This document shows, piece by piece, positions 44,295 through 51,865 of a stretch of 64,000 bases of DNA. A program made the position numbers and the translations under genes. The notes below the pieces were generated by a model. That model did not search any database. It saw nothing but the letters and a program-made list of their open reading frames with translations, and had not been told where the DNA came from. Within the stretch, counting starts at the first letter, position 1, and each line of letters opens with the position of its first letter. The stretch is from JBMTVN01 sp046047235 (lineage in GTDB: Bacteria; Verrucomicrobiota; Verrucomicrobiia; Limisphaerales; JAHDYP01), in contig JBJOII010000003.1 in NCBI GenBank assembly GCA_046047235.1, positions 1 to 64,000 of the forward strand, given 5' to 3'.

Positions 44295-45908
44295 CTACCC
44301 CTCCAGCTGCACCCAGCGCGCCTTCAGATGAGCCGGCTGTTGCCTCCCGGTCGGAAAATCCGGCGACTGGGTGCACGCATGCTCCAGCCCAATCCGGCGC
44401 CCGGCCCGCCGAACCGCCGCCTGTAGCTCGGCTGCAAAAACCTCCGGAGCCAAACCGGCCGCGTTCGTGGAAATAAACAGGGTCCCCCCCGGAGCCACCA
44501 GCGGCACTATCTCCTCCACCAACGCCCCCAGATGCCGCTCCACCTGAAACACCTTGCCCTTCCGGGAACGGGAAAACGTCGGAGGATCCACCACCACCAG
44601 ATCATACCTGCGCCCCTGCCGCTGCAACCGCCGCACCCACTCCATCGCATCCCCCGCAATAAAATGATGCAAACCCGGATCCAGCCCGTTCGCCTGAAAG
44701 TTCGCACGCCCCCAGTCCAGCGGACGCCGCGACAAATCCACACTCGTGGTCTCCGCTCCAGCCAGCGCAGCACAAACGGAAAAACCACAGGTGTAGGCAA
44801 AGAGATTCAGCACCCGCCCCCCAGCCATACCACCCTCCCGAACCCGGAAACCCGGCGACACGTGGTTCACCAGCACACGTCGACGATTGTCCCGCTGGTC
44901 TGGAAACAACCCCACGGAATAACCCTCACCAAAGCGAATCTCATACCGCACGCCGTTCTCCTTCGCCTGCCAGCACTCCGGAGCCGGTTCACCCCACACC
45001 ACCCTCGGCGCCAACTCCTCCCGCCCCTTGCCCTGCAAACGCCGATGCAAATGCTGCCCGTAAACCCCGCGACAACCCTGCCGGACCGCCAACCCGGTCA
45101 CGGCCTCCAAATCCGCCCCCGCAAACTCCGCACGGGAATCCTCCAGCTGCCACAACAGCCAATCACCATACCGCTCCACCATCTGCCCCGGACAACCGTC
45201 CGCACCCCCATGCACCAGCCGGTAGATATCCGTCCGGCCCGGTTCCAGCATCGCATCGCGCAGCTCCCACGGCCCGGCCGACTCGAACTCCGGCACCGAC
45301 TCGAACTCCAGCGCCTCGCCCGTAACCGGATGCACCAGCTCCAACCGCTCCGCATGCAGACAAAGCCGGGGCACCCCAGGCCCGATGGGTAAACCGCCGT
45401 AAAGTCCGTCACCCAATACCGGCACCCCCGCCTCAGCCGCATGCACCCGCACCTGATGCGTCAACCCCGTCACCGGCCGCGCCCGCCAAGCCACCCATTC
45501 ACCCTGCCCCCCCAAACACTCCAGATGCGTCACGCCCTCCGGCGACCCCGCATGCGCCGCAACCACCCGATACCGCTCACCCGCCCGGACAATCGCACTC
45601 CGCACGGTCCGTTGATCAAATCCCACCCGCCGGTCAGTCAGAAAACGATAAAACTTGCGAACGGTCCGGCCCTCAAACTGACGGGACAACCCCTGATTCG
45701 CCTCACGGGTCTTCCCGAAAACCATCAAACCCGAAGTCTCCTTGTCCAGCCGATGCACCAAAGCCAGCCTGGCCCACCCCGGTTCGCGGTTCCTAAGCCA
45801 GTCGTAAATGCCGTCCACCCCCGCAGCAGACGCAGCATGGGTGTTCCAGCCGGATGGCTTGTTCACCACCAACAGGTGCTCATCCTCAAACTGAATGCAG
45901 CGCAACAT
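44295..45908 (-). CDS. Fusion of RluA-type pseudouridine synthase and RlmI/RlmK-like rRNA methyltransferase
   Basis: 537 aa. ATG 45908 is chosen because GAGGGAG lies a few bases upstream, although the frame is open to 45956. Residues of about 1-230 form an RluA pseudouridine synthase (EDEHLLVVNKPSGW, catalytic Asp in LVHRLDKETSGLMVFGKT, RPVTGLTHQVRVH). Residues of about 240-537 resemble the C-terminal part of RlmI-type 5-methylcytosine/SAM methyltransferases (VERYGDWLLWQLE, GVYGQHLHRR, SVGLFPDQRDNRR, VLNLFAYTCGFSVCAALAGA, VVVDPPTFSRSRKGKVFQVE). Both activities modify rRNA bases. The single polypeptide is unusual compared with the separate enzymes of model bacteria. Confidence 0.88.
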   Translation of the reverse strand: MLRCIQFEDEHLLVVNKPSGWNTHAASAAGVDGIYDWLRNREPGWARLALVHRLDKETSGLMVFGKTREANQGLSRQFEGRTVRKFYRFLTDRRVGFDQRTVRSAIVRAGERYRVVAAHAGSPEGVTHLECLGGQGEWVAWRARPVTGLTHQVRVHAAEAGVPVLGDGLYGGLPIGPGVPRLCLHAERLELVHPVTGEALEFESVPEFESAGPWELRDAMLEPGRTDIYRLVHGGADGCPGQMVERYGDWLLWQLEDSRAEFAGADLEAVTGLAVRQGCRGVYGQHLHRRLQGKGREELAPRVVWGEPAPECWQAKENGVRYEIRFGEGYSVGLFPDQRDNRRRVLVNHVSPGFRVREGGMAGGRVLNLFAYTCGFSVCAALAGAETTSVDLSRRPLDWGRANFQANGLDPGLHHFIAGDAMEWVRRLQRQGRRYDLVVVDPPTFSRSRKGKVFQVERHLGALVEEIVPLVAPGGTLFISTNAAGLAPEVFAAELQAAVRRAGRRIGLEHACTQSPDFPTGRQQPAHLKARWVQLEG

Positions 45909-45936
45909 GCTCTCCCTCACCCCGTCCGGCTCCCCC

Positions 45937-46608
45937 TCACCAAAAGTGCCACGCACCCCGGTAAATCACCCAGACCCCCAACAAAAAATTCGTGATGGCA
46001 TGCGCCGTCATCGCGTCACCCAACCGCCCCTTCCGCAAAACCAAACCCTGATAAATCAAACCGCACACGATCCCCGCCAGCCATTCATGATGCGCAAAGC
46101 CAAATACCAGCGACGTCACCACCAGCGCACGCAGATCGAAATGCTTCAACTCCACCCCCATAAACTCGCTCCTCACCATGTAACGGTAAAAGAAGGAGCG
46201 GTAGAAGACTTCCTCCATCGGCGGCACCACCAACGAAGACCCCAGCAGCCGCACGATCACAAAAAACCAGGCCAGCCCGCTCCCGGCACCATACACCTCA
46301 TGCGGATTCCACGAGGCCTCCTCCCCCTGCATCAGCCTCGGCGCGACATCGCCCAGCCCAACCCATAAGAGAAAAACCGCAACGCCCGCCACAACGGCCT
46401 CCCAACTGAACGCCCACCGCATCTCCCGCACCCGGGGCCACATCCACCAAACCAACGCTGCACCCGCACACGTGCGCAATACGTAAATCCAGAAAGCCGA
46501 TCCCAACCCCAGCGGCCCCTGCAAGGCCAGCGGCAGGACAAACAAAACAAAGGGAATCACCCTCACCTTGAGGGGGCTTTGTTCGAGTTTCTTAAAAATA
46601 CCTGCCAT
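45937..46608 (-). CDS. CPBP/CAAX-type intramembrane protease
   Basis: 223 aa from ATG 46608 (a GTG at 46611 is in frame). Multi-pass membrane protein with the glutamate motif EEVFYRSFFYRYM, the histidine motif FGFAHHEWLAGIVCGLIYQG and HAITNFLLGVWVI near the end, the order expected of CPBP metalloproteases. The C-terminal HAITNFLLG--V---G-W-FW pattern is close to the CAAX prenyl protease-related proteins found near exosortase/PEP-CTERM genes. It starts 4 nt after the GspB-like stop, so the two are probably co-transcribed. The substrate is unknown. Confidence 0.87.
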   Translation of the reverse strand: MAGIFKKLEQSPLKVRVIPFVLFVLPLALQGPLGLGSAFWIYVLRTCAGAALVWWMWPRVREMRWAFSWEAVVAGVAVFLLWVGLGDVAPRLMQGEEASWNPHEVYGAGSGLAWFFVIVRLLGSSLVVPPMEEVFYRSFFYRYMVRSEFMGVELKHFDLRALVVTSLVFGFAHHEWLAGIVCGLIYQGLVLRKGRLGDAMTAHAITNFLLGVWVIYRGAWHFW

Positions 46609-46611
46609 CAC

Positions 46612-47292
46612 CTAAAGATCCGGAAGCCGCATCTCCTGCGTGCTGCCCTGCCAGCGCAATAATACACTGCCACGCCTGATTTCCAATAACTCCACCCCCA
46701 ACACCTTCTCCCCCGCCACCAGGGTCTTCCCGTTGATCATCGCCATCGGAGCTTCGCTGCGAAAGATGATGCTCTGTAACCGCAACTCAGGCAACGGCAC
46801 ACTCTCCTCAACAACACCAGACACCCCATCCCTGCCACCAGACCCCTCGCCCACAGCAGCCCGGGTAATCAAATTGGTGCTCACCCGAATCTCCGATGGC
46901 AGGGTCAGCTTCTCTGCCGCAACCGCCGGATGTGTGGTCACCCCCGCATCAGGCAGCCCGCCCGACAAGGGCTCAGGCACTACCAACGCAGCCGACGCCC
47001 CGGATTCCACAGCAGCAGGTCCCGGCACAACCGGAGCCGGCACGGAAGGCTGCACAGCAGCCGCCAGCTGAGGCTCAGCCTGCCCTTCTCCCGCACCCGC
47101 CCTGCCATCGCGCCAGAGATACCAGGCCGCCACCACAAAACACAACACCACCATCAACCCCACCCACTTGATCGCTCCTCCACCACGACCCGCCGGCTCA
47201 GGTGTCACCGGACTCAGCGGCGAAGGCAACGATGGCCTCCGCCCCTGCCCGGCCTCCCCCGCCCGTTTCAGGGCATCATGGATTAAACTCAT
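46612..47292 (-). CDS. GspB-like general secretion pathway protein
   Basis: 226 aa. The N-terminus MSLIHDALKRA is characteristic of GspB/ExeB-type proteins. A single membrane helix follows (AIKWVGLMVVLCFVVAAWYLW), then a long Pro/Ala/Val linker likely to be periplasmic, and a C-terminal domain (LRLQSIIFRSEAPMAMINGKTL, VLGVELLEIRRGSVLLRWQG) typical of the family. In type II secretion, GspB partners the ATPase GspA to help assemble the secretin through peptidoglycan. The start overlaps the GspA-like stop by 4 nt. No secretin gene is in the window. Confidence 0.87.
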   Translation of the reverse strand: MSLIHDALKRAGEAGQGRRPSLPSPLSPVTPEPAGRGGGAIKWVGLMVVLCFVVAAWYLWRDGRAGAGEGQAEPQLAAAVQPSVPAPVVPGPAAVESGASAALVVPEPLSGGLPDAGVTTHPAVAAEKLTLPSEIRVSTNLITRAAVGEGSGGRDGVSGVVEESVPLPELRLQSIIFRSEAPMAMINGKTLVAGEKVLGVELLEIRRGSVLLRWQGSTQEMRLPDL

Positions 47293-48104
47293 ACCGCTAT
47301 CCGCCCTTCCAATTCACGCACCGCACGCGACACGGTGGCATAACCAATCCGCTCCTGCCCAGCCACATACCCCGCAAGCAGACTCTTGTCGCAAAGCGCA
47401 TTAATCAACCGCGGAATACCCCGGCTGTAAAACTGAATGCGCCACAACGCCGGCGTGGTAAACCGCGGACGCCCACTGCCCCCGGCCGTCGCCAACCGGT
47501 GCTGAATATAGGGCTCAAGCTCATCAAACCGCATCGGATCCAAATGAAAACGCACCGTGATCCGCTGCCGCAATTGCCTCAGCCGATGCTCGTTCAATCG
47601 CGCCCGCAACTCCGGCTGGCCCAGCAAAATGATCTGCAACAGCTTGCATTCGTCTGTCTCCAGATTCGAAAGCAGCCGGATCTGCTCCAGCTGCTCCACC
47701 GTCAAATCCTGCGCCTCATCAATCACCAGGACCGCCTCCCTCCCCTCCCCATGCTGGCGTAATAAAAACTCGTTCAGCAAATGCAGCGTCTCACGAATGG
47801 TCGCCCCAGTCTCCTTCAAGCCAAACTCAGCCGCCACCGCCGGCAGCAAATCGTTCTCCCCCAACCACGGATTCAAAATCAACGCAGTCGCAAATCCCGG
47901 CCCCAACTCGTGCAGCAATGCCCGACACAACGTCGTCTTGCCACACCCCACCTCCCCCGTCAGCTGCACAAACCCCTTCCGCTCGCGTAAACCATAAATC
48001 AAGTGGTTGAACGCTTCGCGATGACGCGGACTGAAGTAGAGAAACCGCGGATTCGGCGCCAAATCAAACGGCGATTCTCTCAGACCGTAAAACTCCAAAT
48101 ACAC
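47289..48104 (-). CDS. GspA/ExeA-like AAA ATPase
   Basis: 271 aa from GTG 48104, chosen because GAGG sits five bases upstream and family similarity begins there (YLEFYGLRESPFDLAPNPRFLYFS); the frame remains open to 48296. AAA ATPase with Walker A LTGEVGCGKTTL, Walker B AVLVIDEAQDL, and sensor regions LLSNLETDECKLLQIILLGQPEL and RQRITVRFHLDPM. It resembles both ExeA and the exosortase-associated ATPases; the GspB partner favours the former. It is a cytoplasmic energiser for secretion-apparatus assembly. It lacks the C-terminal peptidoglycan-binding domain of Aeromonas ExeA, which fits the shorter bacterial versions. Confidence 0.88.
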   Translation of the reverse strand: MYLEFYGLRESPFDLAPNPRFLYFSPRHREAFNHLIYGLRERKGFVQLTGEVGCGKTTLCRALLHELGPGFATALILNPWLGENDLLPAVAAEFGLKETGATIRETLHLLNEFLLRQHGEGREAVLVIDEAQDLTVEQLEQIRLLSNLETDECKLLQIILLGQPELRARLNEHRLRQLRQRITVRFHLDPMRFDELEPYIQHRLATAGGSGRPRFTTPALWRIQFYSRGIPRLINALCDKSLLAGYVAGQERIGYATVSRAVRELEGRIAV

Positions 48105-48253
48105 CCCGACCTCATAACCAAGTTCACGAAAACAGGCAAACGGAAGTCGCGCCCACCCCCTCGCCATTTCGATCAACCCCCGGACCGGAATCGATGGGTC
48201 GATGCCCAGTGCTATTCTTGCCCCCCGCCCCGCATTCCAACTAGGCAATAAAT

Positions 48254-48265
48254 GCCCTTTAGGGC
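48254..48265. promoter_or_regulatory. Short palindrome in the GspA-fliO divergent gap
   Basis: GCCCTTTAGGGC is a perfect 5-bp inverted repeat with a two-base centre, 86 bp upstream of fliO and 150 bp upstream of the GspA-like gene. It could be an operator for either side. Short GC palindromes arise by chance in such DNA, so confidence is low. Confidence 0.3.
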
Positions 48266-48308
48266 GAATTGAGTTCCGTAACCTGCTCATTACCAACGCT
48301 ATTTGAAC

Positions 48309-48326
48309 TCGGCACTCACATTGCTA
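48309..48326 (+). promoter_or_regulatory. Candidate sigma-54 promoter of the flagellar cluster
   Basis: CTCGGCACTCACATTGCT matches the sigma-54 pattern with GG at 48311-48312 and GC at 48323-48324, exactly 10 bases apart, and TTGCT at the -12 element. The -24 element is CGGCACT rather than TGGCACG. Initiation would be near 48336, only a few bases before the fliO ATG at 48340, so the mRNA would be almost leaderless. A second site of the same spacing lies upstream of 55141. Confidence 0.5.
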
Positions 48327-48339
48327 CTTCACTTTCCAC

Positions 48340-48834
48340 ATGTTGCACCCCACCTCGAAATGCCTTGCGGGTTGCGGATCTGGAATCTCCAGTGGCCGCT
48401 GGGTAGCGTTCCTTCTGGTAACGCTGGCTTCCTCGCCCCTGGCCTGTCTGGGTGCCGAAGCCACCGCCACTCCGGAGCTGCCCTCGGTGGGACCCTCCGT
48501 GGTCCGTCTGCTGGGAGCCTTTGCATTGGTGATCGCCCTGCTGCTCGGCGGGCTCTGGCTCGCCCGAAACGGCTTTCGCTTCAATGCCCGCAACCAGAAA
48601 CAACGGGAACTCAAAATCCTCGAAGTGCGCATGCTGGGACAGAAACAGTCCCTCATGGTGGTGGGCTACCAGGACCAACGCCTGCTCCTCGGTTCATCCC
48701 CCACCGGCGTCAATTTCATCACCCGGCTGCCGGACCTCACCCCGGAGGAACAACAGGCGCTGGAAACGGCCGAGGCCCCCCCCGCCCCGTCCTTCAGCCA
48801 GGCCCTCCAACACGCCCTGGGCCAACGCGCATGA
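48340..48834 (+). CDS. fliO: Flagellar biosynthetic protein FliO
   Basis: 164 aa, small and poorly conserved as usual for FliO. It has an N-terminal export signal (VAFLLVTLASSPLACLGAEA), one membrane helix (LLGAFALVIALLLGGLWLAR), then the recognisable cytoplasmic core (KILEVRMLGQKQSLMVVGYQ, LLLGSSPTGVNFI). FliO assists assembly of the FliP ring of the type III export gate. Assignment rests on these motifs plus position directly before fliP, with which it overlaps by ATGA. First gene of the flagellar cluster. Confidence 0.85.
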   Translation: MLHPTSKCLAGCGSGISSGRWVAFLLVTLASSPLACLGAEATATPELPSVGPSVVRLLGAFALVIALLLGGLWLARNGFRFNARNQKQRELKILEVRMLGQKQSLMVVGYQDQRLLLGSSPTGVNFITRLPDLTPEEQQALETAEAPPAPSFSQALQHALGQRA

Positions 48835-49688
48835 ACCGCTTCTCTCGCCAACTCACCAGCAGGCTCACCGCCTGGCTCGCGACACTGCTCCTGTTGCTGC
48901 TCACCTCAAGCAGCTTCGCCCAGCAGGCGAATCTGCCCGTGGCACCCCAACCCCCCTCCGCCCCGGCAACACTCATCCCCCCCCTCATCATCCCCCAGGC
49001 ACCCCCCACCAACGCACCCCTCACTCTCAATATCGGGGTCGAAGGCCTCAAACAACCCGAACGCATCGATTCAGCCATCCAGATCCTCCTCATCATCACT
49101 CTGCTCAGCCTCGCCCCCTCCATCATCCTGCTCACAACCTGCTTCACCCGCATCGTCATCGTCCTCTCGTTCGTCCGCCACGCACTCTCCCTCCAAGGCT
49201 CACCCGCCAACCAGATCATCGTCGGCCTGTCGCTCTTCCTCACCATGTTCATCATGGTCCCCGTCTGGGAACGCATTAACACCGAGGCCGTCCAACCTTA
49301 TCGGGAACAGACGATCACCGGTCAGGACGCACTCAACCGCGCAGCCGCCCCACTACGCGAATTCATGCTGCGTCAAAGCCGGCCCAAGGATGTGGAACTG
49401 TTCGTCAGCCTCGCCCGACTCCAACCCACCGAACCCCAGGACCTCCCGCTCAAGGTCGTCATCCCAGGCTTCATCGTCAGTGAACTGCGCACAGCCTTCC
49501 AGATGGGATTCCTGCTGTTCGTGCCGTTCATCCTCGTCGACCTCGTGGTGGCCACAGTCCTCATGAGCATGGGTATGTTCATGATGCCACCCGTCACGCT
49601 GTCACTCCCCCTGAAACTGCTGCTCTTCGTCCTCGCAGACGGATGGAACCTGGTCGTCCGCTCAGTCGTCCTAAGCTTTGGAGGCTAA
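48831..49688 (+). CDS. fliP: Flagellar export gate protein FliP
   Basis: 285 aa. A cleavable signal peptide (SRLTAWLATLLLLLLTSSSF) is followed by a Pro-rich spacer and the conserved FliP core: LSLAPSIILLTTCFTRIVIV, FVRHALSLQGSPANQIIVG, LSLFLTMFIMVPVWERIN, LPLKVVIPGFIVSELRTAFQ, VATVLMSMGMFMMPPVTLSL. FliP forms the pentameric core of the export gate in the inner membrane. ATG 48831 overlaps the fliO stop. Confidence 0.96.
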   Translation: MNRFSRQLTSRLTAWLATLLLLLLTSSSFAQQANLPVAPQPPSAPATLIPPLIIPQAPPTNAPLTLNIGVEGLKQPERIDSAIQILLIITLLSLAPSIILLTTCFTRIVIVLSFVRHALSLQGSPANQIIVGLSLFLTMFIMVPVWERINTEAVQPYREQTITGQDALNRAAAPLREFMLRQSRPKDVELFVSLARLQPTEPQDLPLKVVIPGFIVSELRTAFQMGFLLFVPFILVDLVVATVLMSMGMFMMPPVTLSLPLKLLLFVLADGWNLVVRSVVLSFGG

Positions 49689-49694
49689 ACCCAC

Positions 49695-49964
49695 ATGACT
49701 CCCGAACTGGCAATCGAACTGGTCAAATCCCTCATGTTTCAGGCCGTCACGCTCGCCCTCCCCATCCTCATCACCGCCATGGTCGTCGGCCTCAGCATCA
49801 GCATCTTTCAGTCAGTCACGTCCATCCAGGAACAAACGCTGGCCTTCGTGCCCAAAGCCCTCGGGGTCACCGCCATCATCGTCATTCTACTGCCCTGGCT
49901 GCTTCGCACCTCACTGGACTTCACCACCACGATCATTCAACGGCTGCCGGATATGGCCCGCTAA
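49695..49964 (+). CDS. fliQ: Flagellar export gate protein FliQ
   Basis: 89 aa, the usual length, with two membrane helices (TLALPILITAMVVGLSISIF and LGVTAIIVILLPWLLRTSLD) and the conserved Q-SVTSIQEQTLAFVPK region between them. FliQ wraps around the FliP-FliR core of the export gate. It starts 6 nt after fliP. Confidence 0.95.
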   Translation: MTPELAIELVKSLMFQAVTLALPILITAMVVGLSISIFQSVTSIQEQTLAFVPKALGVTAIIVILLPWLLRTSLDFTTTIIQRLPDMAR

Positions 49965-50000
49965 AGGACCCCCGCAACAGCCCGCAAGGAACGAAACCCC

Positions 50001-50771
50001 ATGGAGCTGATTCCAGAAGAGTGGATCACCGCATGGCTCCTGGTATTCCTGCGCACCAGCGGCATGCTGACCGTCTTCCCGCTCTTCTCCTCCCCCGTGG
50101 TCCCTCCCCGCCTGCGCGTCGCCATCGGCTTCTTCACCGCCTCGCTGCTCGCCCCGCTCATCCCCAGCCTCCCCATCCCCGAAAGCCTCTTCCACATCAT
50201 CGGCCTGATGGCGCTGGAAGTGGGAGTCGGCCTCCTGCTCGGCTTCATCTGCCGCCTGGTGTTCTTCGGCCTCGAAGTCGCCGGCGGATTAATGGGCATG
50301 GAAATGGGCCTGCAAATGGCCTTCGGCGTCAACCCGGCCACCGGTAGCCAGTCCTCCGCCCCGGGCGCCGTCCTCTACTACATGGCCATCGTCCTGTGGC
50401 TCGGCCTCGATCTACACCACTGGCTGCTCGCCGCCTTCCAACGCAGCTACCTCATCCTCCCCATCGGCGCCGCACACCTCAACCAGTTCGTGCTCGCCCA
50501 TGTGCTCGCCCGCACCGGCGAACTCTTCGTCATCGCCCTCCACATCACCGCCCCCATCCTCGCCGTCTCGTTCATCATCTCCCTCGTGTTCGCCATGCTC
50601 GGACGCACAGTCCCCCAGATGAACGTGTTCTCGGAAAGCTTCGCCCTCCGGATCCTCGCCGGTCTCAGTGTGTTCGGCTTCACCTGCCAGCTCATGAGCC
50701 AGCACATCATCAACTACCTCTCACGCCTGCCAGAGGATATGCTCCTCGTCGCCCGGGCCATGACCTTCTAA
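50001..50771 (+). CDS. fliR: Flagellar export gate protein FliR
   Basis: 256 aa, six or so membrane helices. Conserved features include LVFLRTSGMLTVFPLFSSPV near the start, GLMALEVGVGLLLGFICRLV, and ALRILAGLSVFGFTCQLM toward the end, followed by a short amphipathic tail. FliR completes the FliP5-FliQ4-FliR1 gate. The gap to flhB is 4 nt. Confidence 0.94.
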   Translation: MELIPEEWITAWLLVFLRTSGMLTVFPLFSSPVVPPRLRVAIGFFTASLLAPLIPSLPIPESLFHIIGLMALEVGVGLLLGFICRLVFFGLEVAGGLMGMEMGLQMAFGVNPATGSQSSAPGAVLYYMAIVLWLGLDLHHWLLAAFQRSYLILPIGAAHLNQFVLAHVLARTGELFVIALHITAPILAVSFIISLVFAMLGRTVPQMNVFSESFALRILAGLSVFGFTCQLMSQHIINYLSRLPEDMLLVARAMTF

Positions 50772-50775
50772 TGCC

Positions 50776-51864
50776 ATGAGCCAGCACGACCAAGGGGACA
50801 AGACCGAGCAACCGACACAGCGCAAGCTGGACGATGCAGTCAAAAAGGGCCAGATCGCACGCAGCACCGAGATCCAAACGGTCTTCGTCCTCGGCGGCGG
50901 CTTCATGGCCCTGCTCATGAGCGGCCAGGAAACCTGGCGACTCTTCCATGGCGCATTCACCGGAGTCCTCGGCCACCTCCATGAACTCCCGATCTCCACC
51001 CAGGGCAGCCGCGAACAGCTCGCCAACGCCATCATCACGCTCTCCCGCTGCCTCGGCCCCGTCATCATCGCCACCCTCGTCGGCGCCCTCCTCGCCGGTA
51101 GTATCCAAACCCGCTTCCGCACTACCTCCGAAAACCTCGCCCTCAACTGGAACCGCATCAACCCCGCAGAAGGCTTCAAACGCCTCTTCTCCACCAAAGG
51201 CCTCATCACCTCCGGAGTCGCCCTCCTCAAACTCTCAGTCATCATCGCCCTCACCTACGGCGTCGTGAAGGAAACGCTCTTCGACCCCATCTTCTACTCC
51301 GCCGTCGGACTGGAAAGAATTGCCGCCTTCATGGCAAGCGCTGCCTTCCGTATCGTCATCCGCGTCCTCCTCGCCCTCTGCCTGATCGCCGTCCTCGATT
51401 ACGCCTACCAACACTACAAAACCAATAAAGACCTCATGATGACTAAACAAGAGGTCAAGGATGAACATAAGAACCAGGAAGGTGACCCCCTGCTCAAAGC
51501 CCAGCAGAAGGCACGTCGCCGCCAGGCTTCATTCCGCAAAATGATGTCAGATGTCCCTCAGGCCGATGTAGTTATAACAAATCCAACCCGCCTCGCCATC
51601 GCGATCCGCTACGACCGCCGCACCATGCGCGCCCCCCAAATCATCGCCAAAGGCTCCCGCCTGAACGCCAAGAAAATCCGCGAAATCGCCAAACAACACG
51701 GCATCCCCATCGTGGAAAACAAACCCCTGGCCCGACTCATGTTCAAATACGGAAAAGTGGGTGGCGAGGTTCCTGCTCAGCTCTATGCCGCCGTGGCGGA
51801 AGTACTCGCCTGGGTCTATCGCGTGAATGCCTATCGCTATCATAAGGAAGGAGCCCTGACGTAA
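50776..51864 (+). CDS. flhB: Flagellar export switch protein FlhB, NPTR variant
   Basis: 362 aa. The N-terminus DQGDKTEQPTQRKLDDAVKKGQ is typical, followed by four membrane helices and the conserved linker DLMMTKQEVKDEHKNQEGDP. The autocleavage motif is Asn269-Pro270-Thr271-Arg272 (VVITNPTRLAIAIRYD) instead of the usual NPTH; the Asn position is the same as in Salmonella. The downstream KGSRLNAKKIREIAKQHGIP is well conserved. FlhB switches export specificity from hook to filament substrates. The codons just before the cleavage site (GTA GTT ATA ACA AAT) are AT-rich and unlike the rest of the gene. Confidence 0.96.
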   Translation: MSQHDQGDKTEQPTQRKLDDAVKKGQIARSTEIQTVFVLGGGFMALLMSGQETWRLFHGAFTGVLGHLHELPISTQGSREQLANAIITLSRCLGPVIIATLVGALLAGSIQTRFRTTSENLALNWNRINPAEGFKRLFSTKGLITSGVALLKLSVIIALTYGVVKETLFDPIFYSAVGLERIAAFMASAAFRIVIRVLLALCLIAVLDYAYQHYKTNKDLMMTKQEVKDEHKNQEGDPLLKAQQKARRRQASFRKMMSDVPQADVVITNPTRLAIAIRYDRRTMRAPQIIAKGSRLNAKKIREIAKQHGIPIVENKPLARLMFKYGKVGGEVPAQLYAAVAEVLAWVYRVNAYRYHKEGALT

Positions 51865-51865
51865 T

